32,841 nt of DNA from SAR116 cluster bacterium AG-447-C21 (GCA_003212315.1 QCQB01000025.1:1-32841), one strand, 5' to 3'. Numbered from the stretch's first letter, positions 16,730 through 24,920 are shown. Numbers and translations are program-made. The notes: a model not told the origin generated them from the letters alone.

Positions 16730-16771
16730 GCGTTATTTTACCGAATAACGCTATACTGTAACTGCGTTAAT
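16730..16771 (+). promoter_or_regulatory. Operator-like inverted repeat abutting a -10-like element
   Basis: GCGTTATT (16730-16737) and AATAACGC (16744-16751) are exact reverse complements with a 6-base spacer. They directly touch TATACT (16752-16757), a good -10 hexamer reading toward the decarboxylase operon. A third near-copy of the half-site, GCGTTAAT, lies at 16764-16771. The -35 region is poor, which fits a regulated promoter. The geometry is that of a repressor site covering a promoter. The cognate regulator is not in the window. Confidence 0.55.
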
Positions 16772-16810
16772 GAAAAGTTTACCATTCTAACTGCCATTGA
16801 ATTAAGGCTG

Positions 16811-17350
16811 ATGGGTTTTAAAATGATGAGTGAATACGGTGGTCAAGAGACCTGGCAAGAGGACCTATATAGTTTACTCAGGTCCAACGATGTTGAATTA
16901 TTTTGTTATGTGCCAGATGGCGGACACAAAACTCTCATAAATAGGTCGATCGAGGATCCAGAGGTGATCTCGGTGCCGCTAACCACGGAAGAAGAAGGAG
17001 TAGCAATGTGCGCCGGGGCGCATCTTGGGGGCACTAAGAGTGTTCTTTTAATGCAGTCCAGCGGCGTTGGTAATTGTGTAAATATGTTTGCACTTATTAA
17101 AAATGGTCAATTTCCATTTGTCACTGTCGTAACTATGCGAGGCGAATTTGGGGAAATGAACCCCTGGCAAGTGCCAATGGGACAAGGTGTTCAGCCTGTT
17201 GTAGAAGCCATGGGGATGCATTGCCTGCGAGCAGAAACACCGGAAGAGGTCTCGCCCACAGTCCAAGCAGCTTTGGATATGGCCTATAAATCCAACCAAA
17301 GCGTGGCCGTTTTGCTCACCCAAAAACTAATCGGCGCAAAGCCGTTTTGA
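16811..17350 (+). CDS. TPP decarboxylase alpha subunit (sulfopyruvate/phosphonopyruvate decarboxylase-like)
   Basis: PYR-domain subunit of a split thiamine-diphosphate decarboxylase, about 179 residues, comparable to ComD (about 170). The pattern CYVPDGG for substrate entry, VPLTTEEEGVAMCAGA with the Glu that activates thiamine (E60-E62 cluster), and MQSSGVGNCVNMF are typical of the sulfopyruvate/phosphonopyruvate decarboxylase group. The start is unresolved among ATG 16811, 16823 and 16826; upstream in-frame sequence to 16634 overlaps the divergent gene and looks non-coding. The beta subunit follows 26 bases downstream, and an Ldh2 dehydrogenase gene follows that. Decarboxylation of some other 2-oxoacid is possible. 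Confidence 0.82.
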   Translation: MGFKMMSEYGGQETWQEDLYSLLRSNDVELFCYVPDGGHKTLINRSIEDPEVISVPLTTEEEGVAMCAGAHLGGTKSVLLMQSSGVGNCVNMFALIKNGQFPFVTVVTMRGEFGEMNPWQVPMGQGVQPVVEAMGMHCLRAETPEEVSPTVQAALDMAYKSNQSVAVLLTQKLIGAKPF

Positions 17351-17376
17351 AGTAATAGAGAATAGAGAGATGTACG

Positions 17377-17964
17377 ATGAGCGATGATAGATCACTAGAT
17401 AGAAAAACGGCGGTGCCCGCGATAGTAGGGGACCCTAAAGATCTCTTGATAGTGTGTGGGTTAGCTGGCGCTTCCAAAGATATGGCACACCTGACAAACG
17501 ATGGAGATAACATCTTTACCATGGCAGGGGCGATGGGAGGAGCAACCGCGATGGGCCTGGGACTGGCATTATCAAGACCCGATAAAAAGGTGCTTGTTGT
17601 CACAGGAGACGGTGAACTACTAATGAATGTTGGGACCTTGGCCACGGTGGGCATATTAAAACCCGCCAACTTATCAATACTTTGCGTTGATAATGGGCAT
17701 TATGGTGAAACAGGTTACCAAGAGAGTCATACTCAGCGAGGGGTTAATCTCGAATTGATAGCGCAGGGTTCGGCAATACCAAACACCCGAACAATAGATA
17801 GAGAAGAGCAAATTCCAGAAGCACAAAAAATACTCCGGGACTCCAATGGAACGAGTTTCATACTTTTGAAAGTTAATACAGAACCGCCTCCTTCAATTAA
17901 ACGTTCCATGGATGCTACAGAGCGCAAGGTTGCCTTTCGGAGAGCCCTGCTAGGTATCGCCTGA
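17377..17964 (+). CDS. TPP decarboxylase beta subunit (ComE-like)
   Basis: PP-domain subunit of 195 residues that binds thiamine diphosphate through Mg2+. The motif GDG (77-79) followed 26 residues later by N106 in VDNGHYGETG is complete. AGAMGGATAMGLGLAL is the family helix before it. With the alpha subunit it forms a full decarboxylase of the sulfopyruvate/phosphonopyruvate type, making sulfoacetaldehyde or phosphonoacetaldehyde from the 2-oxoacid if the family assignment holds. GAGAGATG precedes the ATG. Its stop overlaps the start of the Ldh2 gene (TGATG), so the two are translationally coupled. No Xsc or phosphonatase gene is visible to consume the product. Confidence 0.83.
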   Translation: MSDDRSLDRKTAVPAIVGDPKDLLIVCGLAGASKDMAHLTNDGDNIFTMAGAMGGATAMGLGLALSRPDKKVLVVTGDGELLMNVGTLATVGILKPANLSILCVDNGHYGETGYQESHTQRGVNLELIAQGSAIPNTRTIDREEQIPEAQKILRDSNGTSFILLKVNTEPPPSIKRSMDATERKVAFRRALLGIA

Positions 17965-18978
17965 TGGTGGAAGAAACGCATATACAGCTTAAATTAGAAG
18001 AAATACGAGAACTGGCAAAAAAGGTTTTTTTGGCTAACACTTGTTCAACTGAGATGGCCGAGGTCCTGGCGGATGTTATTATGTTATGCGAGAGAGATGG
18101 TCCCGCCAGCCACGGATTATTTTCAATGTATAGCTACGTTGGAAGTCTGAGAAACGGAATTTCAAATGGGAAAGCAAACCCAGTAGCTGAATATCCCAAG
18201 CCAGGTGTAATTCGAGTGGATGGAGATAACGGATATAACCAGTTCGTTATTAATAAGTTTACCCAAGAATTGGTCAATGCCGCCAGGGAAACCGGAATTG
18301 CTACACTCGCAATAAGAAACTCCCACCACATTGGCCCACTGCGGCAAGATCTTGAACCAATAGCAAAGGCTGGGTTAGTCGCATTTTCCTGTGTTGTTTC
18401 CAAAGCATTAATGACTTCCTACAAAGGAAATAAAAAGTTATTTGGAACAGACCCAATCGCGTTCGCTTGCCCAAGAAAGGGAAAGGAACCCGTGGTATGG
18501 GATATGTCCACTAGCTCAATGAGCTTCATGGAAATAGAGGTGGCCTCAACAAAAAAATGAACAAATACAACCGGACTCGGCTGTCGACAAATACGGCAAC
18601 CCAACATTGGATTCCGTGGCAGCTATGGACGGTGGAATGTTATTACCTTTCGCAAAACATAAAGGATCTGCGATAGCATTTATGGTTGAATTAATGGCAG
18701 CAGGTCTAACTGGTGGCCGCTTTGCTTTTGAAAACTCAACATCGGAAGATCCCGATTTTGCCGGCGCAAACCGAGGACAAACAATAATTGTAATGGACCC
18801 TGATATCATACACGGCCCCGGGTTTGTTGATCGGGTTAGCGAATTTTTGGATGCATATTTGGAAAGCACTCCGGAGCGTGTTCCTGGTGATGGACGACTT
18901 GAACGTCGTCAAAAAGCCATTTTGGACGGAGTTAGAGTAGATCGAGAACTTTTAAAGACCGTCCAGAGTTTTCTATAG
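17964..18978 (+). pseudogene. Ldh2-family 2-hydroxyacid dehydrogenase (ComC/malate/L-lactate type), frameshifted
   Basis: Two abutting reading frames together make one dehydrogenase of 337 residues. The first (17964-18560, 198 aa) holds H50 in ASHG, NSHHIGP (118-125), GTDPIAFACP (161-170) and WDMSTSS with D180. The second carries the C-terminus: YGNPTLD, MLLPFAKHKG and ELMAAGLTGG. The break is at a run of seven A (18551-18557). Reading six A gives ASTKNEQIQ and restores one unbroken frame, and the 1,015-base span becomes exactly 338 codons. Family members oxidise malate, L-lactate, sulfolactate or ureidoglycolate with NAD(P). After ComDE-like genes, sulfolactate dehydrogenase (ComC-like) is the natural guess. 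A sequencing error in the homopolymer is as likely as a true mutation. Confidence 0.85.
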
Positions 18979-18993
18979 ATAAGTGGCGCCATT

Positions 18994-19983
18994 TCAAACT
19001 CTGATAGACTCCCCAGATTGAGCTGACGCATAGGCCAATTCAACAATTTTCATTGCACTTTCCAACTCAGAGAGGCCTACTTTTACTTTTTTAGCCCCGG
19101 TAAGTGTCTTTATAAATGTATTTGTATAAATTCCATACAGCGGGTCAGAATCTAGATCCATTTTCAGATGTTCAACGGCTTTTCCGGGTCTCGTAATGCT
19201 CACCCCCGTCGGATCGGATTGGACGTAGTGTTTTTGACCTACCAGACTAAAAGAATATTCTCGCTTAGAAAGGCTATCCGGAAAATTATAACCTGTTTCT
19301 ATTAATGCCTGACCACCATTTTTTGAAGATATACATATCATTGCGGTATCCTCAACCGCGGTACCATGGAGAGTTTTATCCGTTTGTGCAAATATGACAT
19401 CTGCAGGGTTTGGCATCAAATGAAGCGCTAAATCAATAAAATGTGGTGCTAGGTTAATAAGGCACCCCCCACCACTTTTCTTAGGATCAAGCATCCACTC
19501 ACAATCCATATCATTATACCGTTGCGGCGGTCCCGCATTAAAACGCCACGATGTGGACATAAAATGGGCACCCTCTTCTTTAATCAAATGATCAATTAAT
19601 TTTTTCAGCGGTCCAAATCTTTGCACTAGAGGCACAGAAACCAGTACATCTTTTTGATCAGCTGCTTTGCGTAATTGGCTCACATCTGAAAAATTTTTTC
19701 CTCCAGGTTTCTCTATTGAAAAAGGTATTCCCTTATTTATGAGTGTAATACCTATTTCTAACATCTCATGATGTTCACCAAACGCAAAAACAGCATCCAC
19801 TTTGTTATCCTCTAATAATTGCCGCCAATCCGAATAGGCCCTGCTATTAAATTTAGTGCCATACTGCTTCCTTATTTTCTCGTTTTTATCTGATAATGCT
19901 ATTATGTCGACACCAGAAGTAAGCAGGTCTTCGATATAAAGTGGGAAATGCCAATGCGATATTTCTAAAAGGGCAATTTTCAT
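18994..19983 (-). CDS. Gfo/Idh/MocA-family oxidoreductase
   Basis: NAD(P)-dependent sugar- or polyol-type dehydrogenase of 329 residues. The family signature EKPGGKN (91-97) and the C-terminal half with GGGCLINLAPHFIDLALHLM, containing the putative catalytic Asp/His, are clear. Oddly the N-terminus reads IALLEISHWHFPLYIEDLL, so the usual Gly-rich GxGxxG loop is missing. Such variants exist, but cofactor binding may be altered. ATG 19983 is preferred over TTG 20001, with AGAG seven bases upstream. It ends 15 bases from the Ldh2 stop in convergent orientation, and 81 bases separate it from the divergent gene at 20065. The substrate is unknown. Confidence 0.85.
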   Translation of the reverse strand: MKIALLEISHWHFPLYIEDLLTSGVDIIALSDKNEKIRKQYGTKFNSRAYSDWRQLLEDNKVDAVFAFGEHHEMLEIGITLINKGIPFSIEKPGGKNFSDVSQLRKAADQKDVLVSVPLVQRFGPLKKLIDHLIKEEGAHFMSTSWRFNAGPPQRYNDMDCEWMLDPKKSGGGCLINLAPHFIDLALHLMPNPADVIFAQTDKTLHGTAVEDTAMICISSKNGGQALIETGYNFPDSLSKREYSFSLVGQKHYVQSDPTGVSITRPGKAVEHLKMDLDSDPLYGIYTNTFIKTLTGAKKVKVGLSELESAMKIVELAYASAQSGESIRV

Positions 19984-20064
19984 GGCAATATCTCTTTTCA
20001 AAAAAAGTTTAACGCGTTTATACCCGAATTTGTAGTCGAAAAGTTTGAAGAAAGGTTTGATAAA

Positions 20065-20754
20065 ATGCCACTATTGGGAGAAGGCGTGGCCGCTATTTGG
20101 CATAACGTAGCGCCAGAGGTTCAGGATGACTATAATCATTGGCATTGTTATGAACATGTTCCTGAAAGAGTCGGTATTAAAGGCTTTTTAAGAGGCCGAA
20201 GATATGTGGCCATAGAAGGTGAGCCAGAATTTTTTCATTTTTATGAAACAGAGACAGTGGCTACATTAACATCAGAGGCCTATCTCACCCGATTAAACAA
20301 TCCTACGCCTTGGACGCGGCGAGTCGGCCCCACGCTCAAAAACAATAACCGTACTCTCAGTGAAGTCATCTCTTCTCATGGTAAAGGAGTAGGTGCTGCT
20401 ATTCTAACCATACGAATTGGTGCCGCCGATAACAGAGAAGACGAGTTCTTTAACTGGATATCTAATGAGATATTTCCAGGTCTGGTGTCTCATCCGGGAA
20501 TCGTCGCCGCGCACCTTATAAAAGGAGATCACTCGGCCAGTGAAAAACAAACAGAAGAAAAAGCAATGAGGGACAAACCAGACGAAATAGCCGACTGGAT
20601 CATTTTCATTGAGGGGATAGAAGTGGCGCCGCTAAATCATTTATGGCGCAATGGAGTAATGTCAGAGGCCTCGCTAATTGAACATGGAGCTAGAACAGCA
20701 GATACGGGCACCTACAAGTTGCATTTCGCACTATCATCAGGAGATTTAGAATAG
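20065..20754 (+). CDS. Two-repeat EthD-like (dimeric alpha/beta barrel) protein
   Basis: Protein of 229 residues with two ferredoxin-like repeats. The first (about 8-95) starts AAIWHNVAPEVQDDYNHW followed by HVPERVGIKGFLRGRRY. The second (about 110-225) starts GAAILTIRIGAADNREDEF followed by FPGLVSHPGIVAAHLI. The pattern of a short strand, helix with xxHVPE, and GxxRGRRY resembles the EthD/Dabb group of dimeric alpha/beta-barrel proteins, which include small cofactor-free monooxygenase-like and isomerase-like enzymes. No specific function can be assigned. His-rich HWHCYEHVPE suggests a catalytic or metal-binding site. GAAAGG lies about nine bases before ATG 20065. Confidence 0.65.
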   Translation: MPLLGEGVAAIWHNVAPEVQDDYNHWHCYEHVPERVGIKGFLRGRRYVAIEGEPEFFHFYETETVATLTSEAYLTRLNNPTPWTRRVGPTLKNNNRTLSEVISSHGKGVGAAILTIRIGAADNREDEFFNWISNEIFPGLVSHPGIVAAHLIKGDHSASEKQTEEKAMRDKPDEIADWIIFIEGIEVAPLNHLWRNGVMSEASLIEHGARTADTGTYKLHFALSSGDLE

Positions 20755-20770
20755 GAGCCCACAAACTTTC

Positions 20771-21877
20771 TTATTGTTTCTTTAGCTTTTCCTTTTGGCT
20801 TTCTTTCCATGCTTTTTGGGCTTTCTGTTTATCCCGGTGGACCTGGAGATAACTGGCAGCCATTCTGTCTCCATTCCATCTCGCCTTTCTCCACCAGTCG
20901 ACTGCTTTGGCAAGATCCTGCTTTACGCCAAATCCACCCGAAAACATGAAACCCAGCATGCCTTGTGAAAAACCATCGTCAATGGCTGCACCTTTCTTAA
21001 ACCATTCGATTGCCTTCTCATTATCTCCTTGGTTCTGATAAATCTGTCCCATTGTTCCAAAAGCCTGGGGAACTTTTGCGTCGATAGCTAGCTGCGCGTA
21101 TTCAATCGCCTTTTGTTCATTACGTTTAACTACATTTCCCTGATTATAGAGCAAGCTTAAAAATATCATCGCCTTGGGGTTTTTGAACTTCCTAGCAGCT
21201 CTTTCAAGCAATTCGATTCCTTCTTTGGATTCATTGGTGTTGGGTTTTGCATTTTTTAGCTTCAACACTTTCATTGCATAAGCGACCATCGCCTTGCTAT
21301 TTCCATCATTTATAAGACCACGCAGTGTGGATTTTGCCCTTTTTGTATTCTCGGGGCCAACACCACCCGGTAAAAACTCCAATGCCGCCTGGATCCGTGC
21401 TACGTCATGTTTTGTTTTTAATGTCTTGATCAGCAATAACCAGGCTCCTTCCGAGTCTTTCTCCATATATTTGCCTTGTCCCAAATAACGAGCCATCATA
21501 ACCATCGCAGGGGGGTAACCAATTTCCGATGCCTCTTGGATGAGTTTCACGGCTTCTTTTTTCTTTTCTGCCGCGAATAAAGCATATGCTGAATTTACTA
21601 GAACTTCGCCATCATCTGGCGCCGATTCTTTGGCCAGTCTGCAAGCTTGATTTGCAATATTGATTGCTGATTTTACTCTGGTTTTCTCTTCTTCCGGTGC
21701 ATTGAAGTCCGTAGCACGAATCCACAATCTCGCTTTTTCTAAGGTATTATGACAATCAGTCTTTAATCTTTCATCGGCTAACGCTGATGATCCAAGTTGG
21801 GTTTTGATTATCATCAAACAAAGCATAAGGCTTTTAAATATTAACAATATCTTCGGAAACCTAAATTCTTTCGACAT
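20771..21877 (-). CDS. Exported Sel1/TPR-repeat protein
   Basis: Protein of 368 residues with a signal peptide (hydrophobic about residues 8-25, cleavage probably after SSALA before DERL), then many Sel1-like/TPR helical repeats. Repeat units are visible as AAKVP-, A-GTMGQIYQNQGDNEKAIEWFKKGA and MLGFMFSGGFGVKQDLAKAVDWW. The C-terminus is very Lys-rich (KAWKESQKEKLKKQ). Sel1 proteins are periplasmic scaffolds for protein-protein contacts, often in envelope stress or host interaction, and the partner is unknown here. ATG 21877 fits a normal signal peptide better than the upstream TTG 21892. It converges on the EthD-like gene and diverges from the PrpF-type gene. Confidence 0.8.
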   Translation of the reverse strand: MSKEFRFPKILLIFKSLMLCLMIIKTQLGSSALADERLKTDCHNTLEKARLWIRATDFNAPEEEKTRVKSAINIANQACRLAKESAPDDGEVLVNSAYALFAAEKKKEAVKLIQEASEIGYPPAMVMMARYLGQGKYMEKDSEGAWLLLIKTLKTKHDVARIQAALEFLPGGVGPENTKRAKSTLRGLINDGNSKAMVAYAMKVLKLKNAKPNTNESKEGIELLERAARKFKNPKAMIFLSLLYNQGNVVKRNEQKAIEYAQLAIDAKVPQAFGTMGQIYQNQGDNEKAIEWFKKGAAIDDGFSQGMLGFMFSGGFGVKQDLAKAVDWWRKARWNGDRMAASYLQVHRDKQKAQKAWKESQKEKLKKQ

Positions 21878-22054
21878 AATTAATACCCCCAAACTTATTA
21901 ATTTCGGCGCCTACAATTGTAATCAATGAGGTCAAATGATCTACTAACAATAAATTAGGTATTGCTTTTAAGCTATCAACTTTTCTAAACATTCAACTAT
22001 TCATGTATAACCTTTCAAGTAATCGAGTAGTATCACTATCAGGAGTTAATTAAA

Positions 22055-23203
22055 ATGACCCAAACTCGTGTTTCGGCTGTGTTTATGCGTGGGGGTTCAT
22101 CCAAAGGTGTCTTTTTTCATGCTAGAGACCTGCCAAAAGATAGAATAGAATGGGATAGAATTTTTTTGGGTGCTATAGGAAGCCCAGACCCTTATGGCCG
22201 ACAACTTAATGGAATGGGTGGTGGTGTTTCATCCTTATCAAAGGCGGTGGTCATAGGGCCAGCCTCGAGGGCAGATGCAGACCTTGATTATACTTTCGCG
22301 CAAGTAGCAGTGCGAGAAGAGCTTGTTGATTATTCATCCAATTGTGGAAATCTTTCTTCGGCGGTTGGACCCTTTGCGATAGACACCGGCCTTATTAAAG
22401 CAGATGAGGCATCCAAAGTAATACTGATACATAATACTAATTCAGAAAAAATTATTCGCGCCACAATACCAATAAGAGATGGGTTTGCCCAAGTGAATGG
22501 TGATTTTGAAATCCCAGGTGTAAGCGGCACTGGTGCCCAAATTAGACTTGATTTTTTAGAGCCAGGGGGAACGAAAACAGGATCATTACTGCCAACGGGG
22601 AATCCAACTGATACCGTATCTATTAAAGATGCTGGAGACTTTGAAGTATCCCTTATCGACTCGAGCGTTCCATGTGCTTTTGTTGCGGCAGAGAGGTTTG
22701 GCTTAACCGGGGCTGAAACCGTTGAAGAACTAGAAAGAAATTCAGAGCTCATGGGTCTTGTTGAACTTATTCGTCTTGAAGCTGGTGTTAAAATGGGATT
22801 AGCAAAATCAGTCAAAGAAGTGCCGCCTACCGCGCCAAAACTAGGAATTGTCTCCCGCTCATCTGCATATAAAACGTTAGCTGGTGAAACGATAAACCCA
22901 AGTTCTGCAGATATAACGGCTAGAATATGGTCGATGGGTCAAGTTCACCGGGTCTTACCATTAACAGGAGCTATGTGCCTAGCAGTAGCATGTCGCATTC
23001 CAGGAACGGTCTGCAATGGAATAATGTCAAATGAAGAAGGAGATGTAAGGATCTCTAATCCAAGCGGCATCTTACCATTAGATGCAAAGGTAGAAATTAG
23101 AAACACAACGCCTTTTGCTTTACAGGTTACAGCTTACCGCACCGCCAGAACATTAATGGAAGGTAAAGTATTAATTCCAGAGCCATCGGATTACTCAAAA
23201 TAA
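22055..23203 (+). CDS. PrpF-family isomerase (DUF453; methylitaconate/oxalomesaconate isomerase-like)
   Basis: Diaminopimelate-epimerase-fold isomerase of 382 residues of the PrpF family. Known members shift double bonds in unsaturated di- or tricarboxylates: 2-methylaconitate isomerase PrpF, 3-methylitaconate isomerase and 4-oxalomesaconate tautomerase GalD. N-terminal MRGGSSKGVFF and YSSNCGNLSSAVGPFAI with Cys97 are the family hallmarks, and MGQVHRVLPLTGAMCLAVA is the second-domain counterpart. AGGAG is ten bases before ATG 22055. First gene of a run with a KDPG-type aldolase (46-base gap) and a luciferase-like monooxygenase. No prpC or prpD neighbours are seen, so a 2-methylcitrate role is not supported. 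Confidence 0.85.
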   Translation: MTQTRVSAVFMRGGSSKGVFFHARDLPKDRIEWDRIFLGAIGSPDPYGRQLNGMGGGVSSLSKAVVIGPASRADADLDYTFAQVAVREELVDYSSNCGNLSSAVGPFAIDTGLIKADEASKVILIHNTNSEKIIRATIPIRDGFAQVNGDFEIPGVSGTGAQIRLDFLEPGGTKTGSLLPTGNPTDTVSIKDAGDFEVSLIDSSVPCAFVAAERFGLTGAETVEELERNSELMGLVELIRLEAGVKMGLAKSVKEVPPTAPKLGIVSRSSAYKTLAGETINPSSADITARIWSMGQVHRVLPLTGAMCLAVACRIPGTVCNGIMSNEEGDVRISNPSGILPLDAKVEIRNTTPFALQVTAYRTARTLMEGKVLIPEPSDYSK

Positions 23204-23249
23204 AGCCGCACAACCGCGATAATTAACAAACCGAAGTGAAGGTTAATTT

Positions 23250-23867
23250 ATGCACATTAAGGAATTGTTATCTACAACCAGGATGATCCCTGTCCTAACT
23301 ATCAATAATTTGAATGACACCCTACCTTTATGCGCTGCATTGATGGCAGGTGGTCTTTCCGTAATAGAGATCACATTAAGGACTAAAACGGCATTGAATG
23401 CAGTCGAAATGATATCAAAAGAATTACCTGAAATTAGCGTAGGGGTTGGAACCCTTTTAGATCCTATGGATCTTATTCGTGCTAAAAATTCAGGCGCATG
23501 TTTTGCTGTATCGCCAGGATTGAACATGGATTTAGTGGAACAGGCTCAAAAAGATAATTTAGCCTATCTTCCCGGCATACAGACAAGCTCCGAAGCAATG
23601 ATGGCCTATCGTTACGGGTTAAGAGCGTTAAAATTTTTTCCTGCTAAAGCAGCAGGAGGCATTTATGGACTAAAACAATTCCAACCCGTTTATCCCGACT
23701 TGGACTTTTGTCCGACGGGTGGAATAGATTTTTCAGACGCTCCTGAGTATCTGAGAGAAAGAAACGTTTTATGCGTGGGTGGCAGTTTTGCATCACCTTC
23801 AGATTTAATAGAACAACGGAATTGGAAAGAGATCACTAGACTTGCTACAATGGCAGCATCACTCTAG
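23250..23867 (+). CDS. eda: KDPG/KHG aldolase (2-keto-3-deoxy-6-phosphogluconate type)
   Basis: Class I aldolase of 205 residues with an ordinary (beta/alpha)8 Eda sequence. The Schiff-base Lys128 lies in ALKFFPA, with Glu40 and Arg44 in EITLRT, and GGID in the phosphate-binding area. The spacing equals that of E. coli Eda (E45, R49, K133) minus five. It cleaves 2-keto-3-deoxy-6-phosphogluconate or 4-hydroxy-2-oxoglutarate to pyruvate plus an aldehyde. Without neighbouring edd or zwf, the 4-hydroxy-2-oxoacid role is at least as likely, and PrpF-type isomerases of the GalD group feed similar 4-hydroxy-4-carboxy acids. GAAGG precedes ATG 23250. Confidence 0.88.
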   Translation: MHIKELLSTTRMIPVLTINNLNDTLPLCAALMAGGLSVIEITLRTKTALNAVEMISKELPEISVGVGTLLDPMDLIRAKNSGACFAVSPGLNMDLVEQAQKDNLAYLPGIQTSSEAMMAYRYGLRALKFFPAKAAGGIYGLKQFQPVYPDLDFCPTGGIDFSDAPEYLRERNVLCVGGSFASPSDLIEQRNWKEITRLATMAASL

Positions 23868-23891
23868 TACAACTCAAAAGGAAAAAAATCA

Positions 23892-24896
23892 GTGCTAAAA
23901 CTCTCCGTGCTTGATCAATCTATAGCCGTTTCTGGTCGACCTCAGGGCGCTGCTATTCGAGAGACTATAGCCCTTGCAAATCATTGCGAGGATCTTGGAT
24001 ACCATAGGTTCTGGGTTTCAGAACACCACAATCACCCTGCCATAGTTGGTACAGCTCCAGAAATAGTAATAGCAGCAATCGCGTCAAATACGGAAAAGAT
24101 TCGGGTGGGAAGTGCTGGTGTCATGCTGCCACACTACGCACCTTTCAAAGTGGCCGAGCAATTTAGAGTATTAGATGCGATAGCGCCGGGAAGAATAGAC
24201 CTTGGACTTGGAAGAGCGCCCGGATCCGACGGATTAACAGCATTCGCACTAAACCCCAATGCAGCGGAAAGACCCAACCAGTTTCCGAACGACGTTATGG
24301 ATCTTGATGCCTGGATCCATGGAGAGCCGTTACAAGATGGACACACATTTTCTAAATTAAAAGCTCAGCCAACAGGAGAGACCGTGCCCGAAATTTGGAT
24401 TTTGGGGAGCTCCGCCTTTGGAGCCCAGGTGGCAGCACATTTTGGTTTACCATATGCTTTTGCATGGTTTTTCACCGATGGTCATGGCGGCAAAGAAGCT
24501 ATTGAAATATACCGAGAACATTATAAACCCAGTGACAGACATGAGACACCAAACCCAGCTATTTGTGTCTGGGCACTAGCAGCTGAAACGCACGAGGAGG
24601 CCCAATACCATTTCAGTTCTAGGGCGCGTTGGCAACTCTACCGAGACAGAGGACTTCATTTGAGTTTTGAAACGCCTGAGGTTTCTATGGAGCAGGATTA
24701 TAATGAATATGAGCAGGAAAAAATCGAGGAGTTACGCAAAAAAACTTTTGTTGGCACCGGTGAAGAAGTAGCAGAACGAATAAGCAAATTATCAAAGCAG
24801 CTTAACGTTGAAGAGGTTGCCATTGTAACGTGGGCCCATAGCGATGAGGCACGTCGTAACAGTTATGCTGAAATAGCAAAAGCCTTTGCCATGTAA
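23892..24896 (+). CDS. LLM-class flavin-dependent oxidoreductase (MsnO8-like)
   Basis: Bacterial-luciferase-like TIM barrel of 334 residues. Features are LSVLDQSIAVSGRPQGAA, YHRFWVSEHHNHPAIVG, RIDLGLGRAPGSDG and, in the second half, EIWILGSSAFGAQVAAHFGLPYAFA. This combination marks the MsnO8 subgroup of LLM proteins, which use FMNH2 (or F420) to oxidise unknown substrates. The start is GTG 23892, with AAGGA nine bases upstream, and 24 bases separate it from the eda-like gene, so it belongs to the same transcript. A 6-bp stem with a T-run follows the stop. The role in the pathway is unclear. Confidence 0.85.
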   Translation: MLKLSVLDQSIAVSGRPQGAAIRETIALANHCEDLGYHRFWVSEHHNHPAIVGTAPEIVIAAIASNTEKIRVGSAGVMLPHYAPFKVAEQFRVLDAIAPGRIDLGLGRAPGSDGLTAFALNPNAAERPNQFPNDVMDLDAWIHGEPLQDGHTFSKLKAQPTGETVPEIWILGSSAFGAQVAAHFGLPYAFAWFFTDGHGGKEAIEIYREHYKPSDRHETPNPAICVWALAAETHEEAQYHFSSRARWQLYRDRGLHLSFETPEVSMEQDYNEYEQEKIEELRKKTFVGTGEEVAERISKLSKQLNVEEVAIVTWAHSDEARRNSYAEIAKAFAM

Positions 24897-24898
24897 CT

Positions 24899-24920
24899 AA
24901 GCATCCCCTCTATGCTTTTT
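24899..24920 (+). terminator. Putative intrinsic terminator after the LLM gene
   Basis: AAGCAT (24899-24904) pairs with ATGCTT (24912-24917) around a 7-base loop and is followed by TTT, giving five T in a row. It begins two bases after the stop codon and separates the PrpF-aldolase-LLM group from the class II aldolase gene. The stem is short, so termination may be partial. Confidence 0.5.

Noticed and set aside
16634-16810. N-terminal extension of the TPP alpha subunit upstream to 16634
   Set aside because: It overlaps the divergent PPOX gene start, covers the promoter/operator dyad, and its translation has no resemblance to the family.
18551-18557. A AAA AAA as a programmed -1 frameshift site in the Ldh2 gene
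   Set aside because: The heptamer is in the right phase for a -1 slip, but the second half of the protein lies in the +1 frame. A -1 slip would lead into an unrelated reading frame.
22330-22815. Minus-strand open frame of 161 codons inside the PrpF-type gene
   Set aside because: It is a shadow of a clear family member on the other strand, with no ribosome binding site or recognisable motif.
22055-23203. Methylcitrate-cycle role for the PrpF-type gene
   Set aside because: No prpB, prpC, prpD or acnD gene is adjacent, and the neighbours are aldolases and a luciferase-like enzyme.
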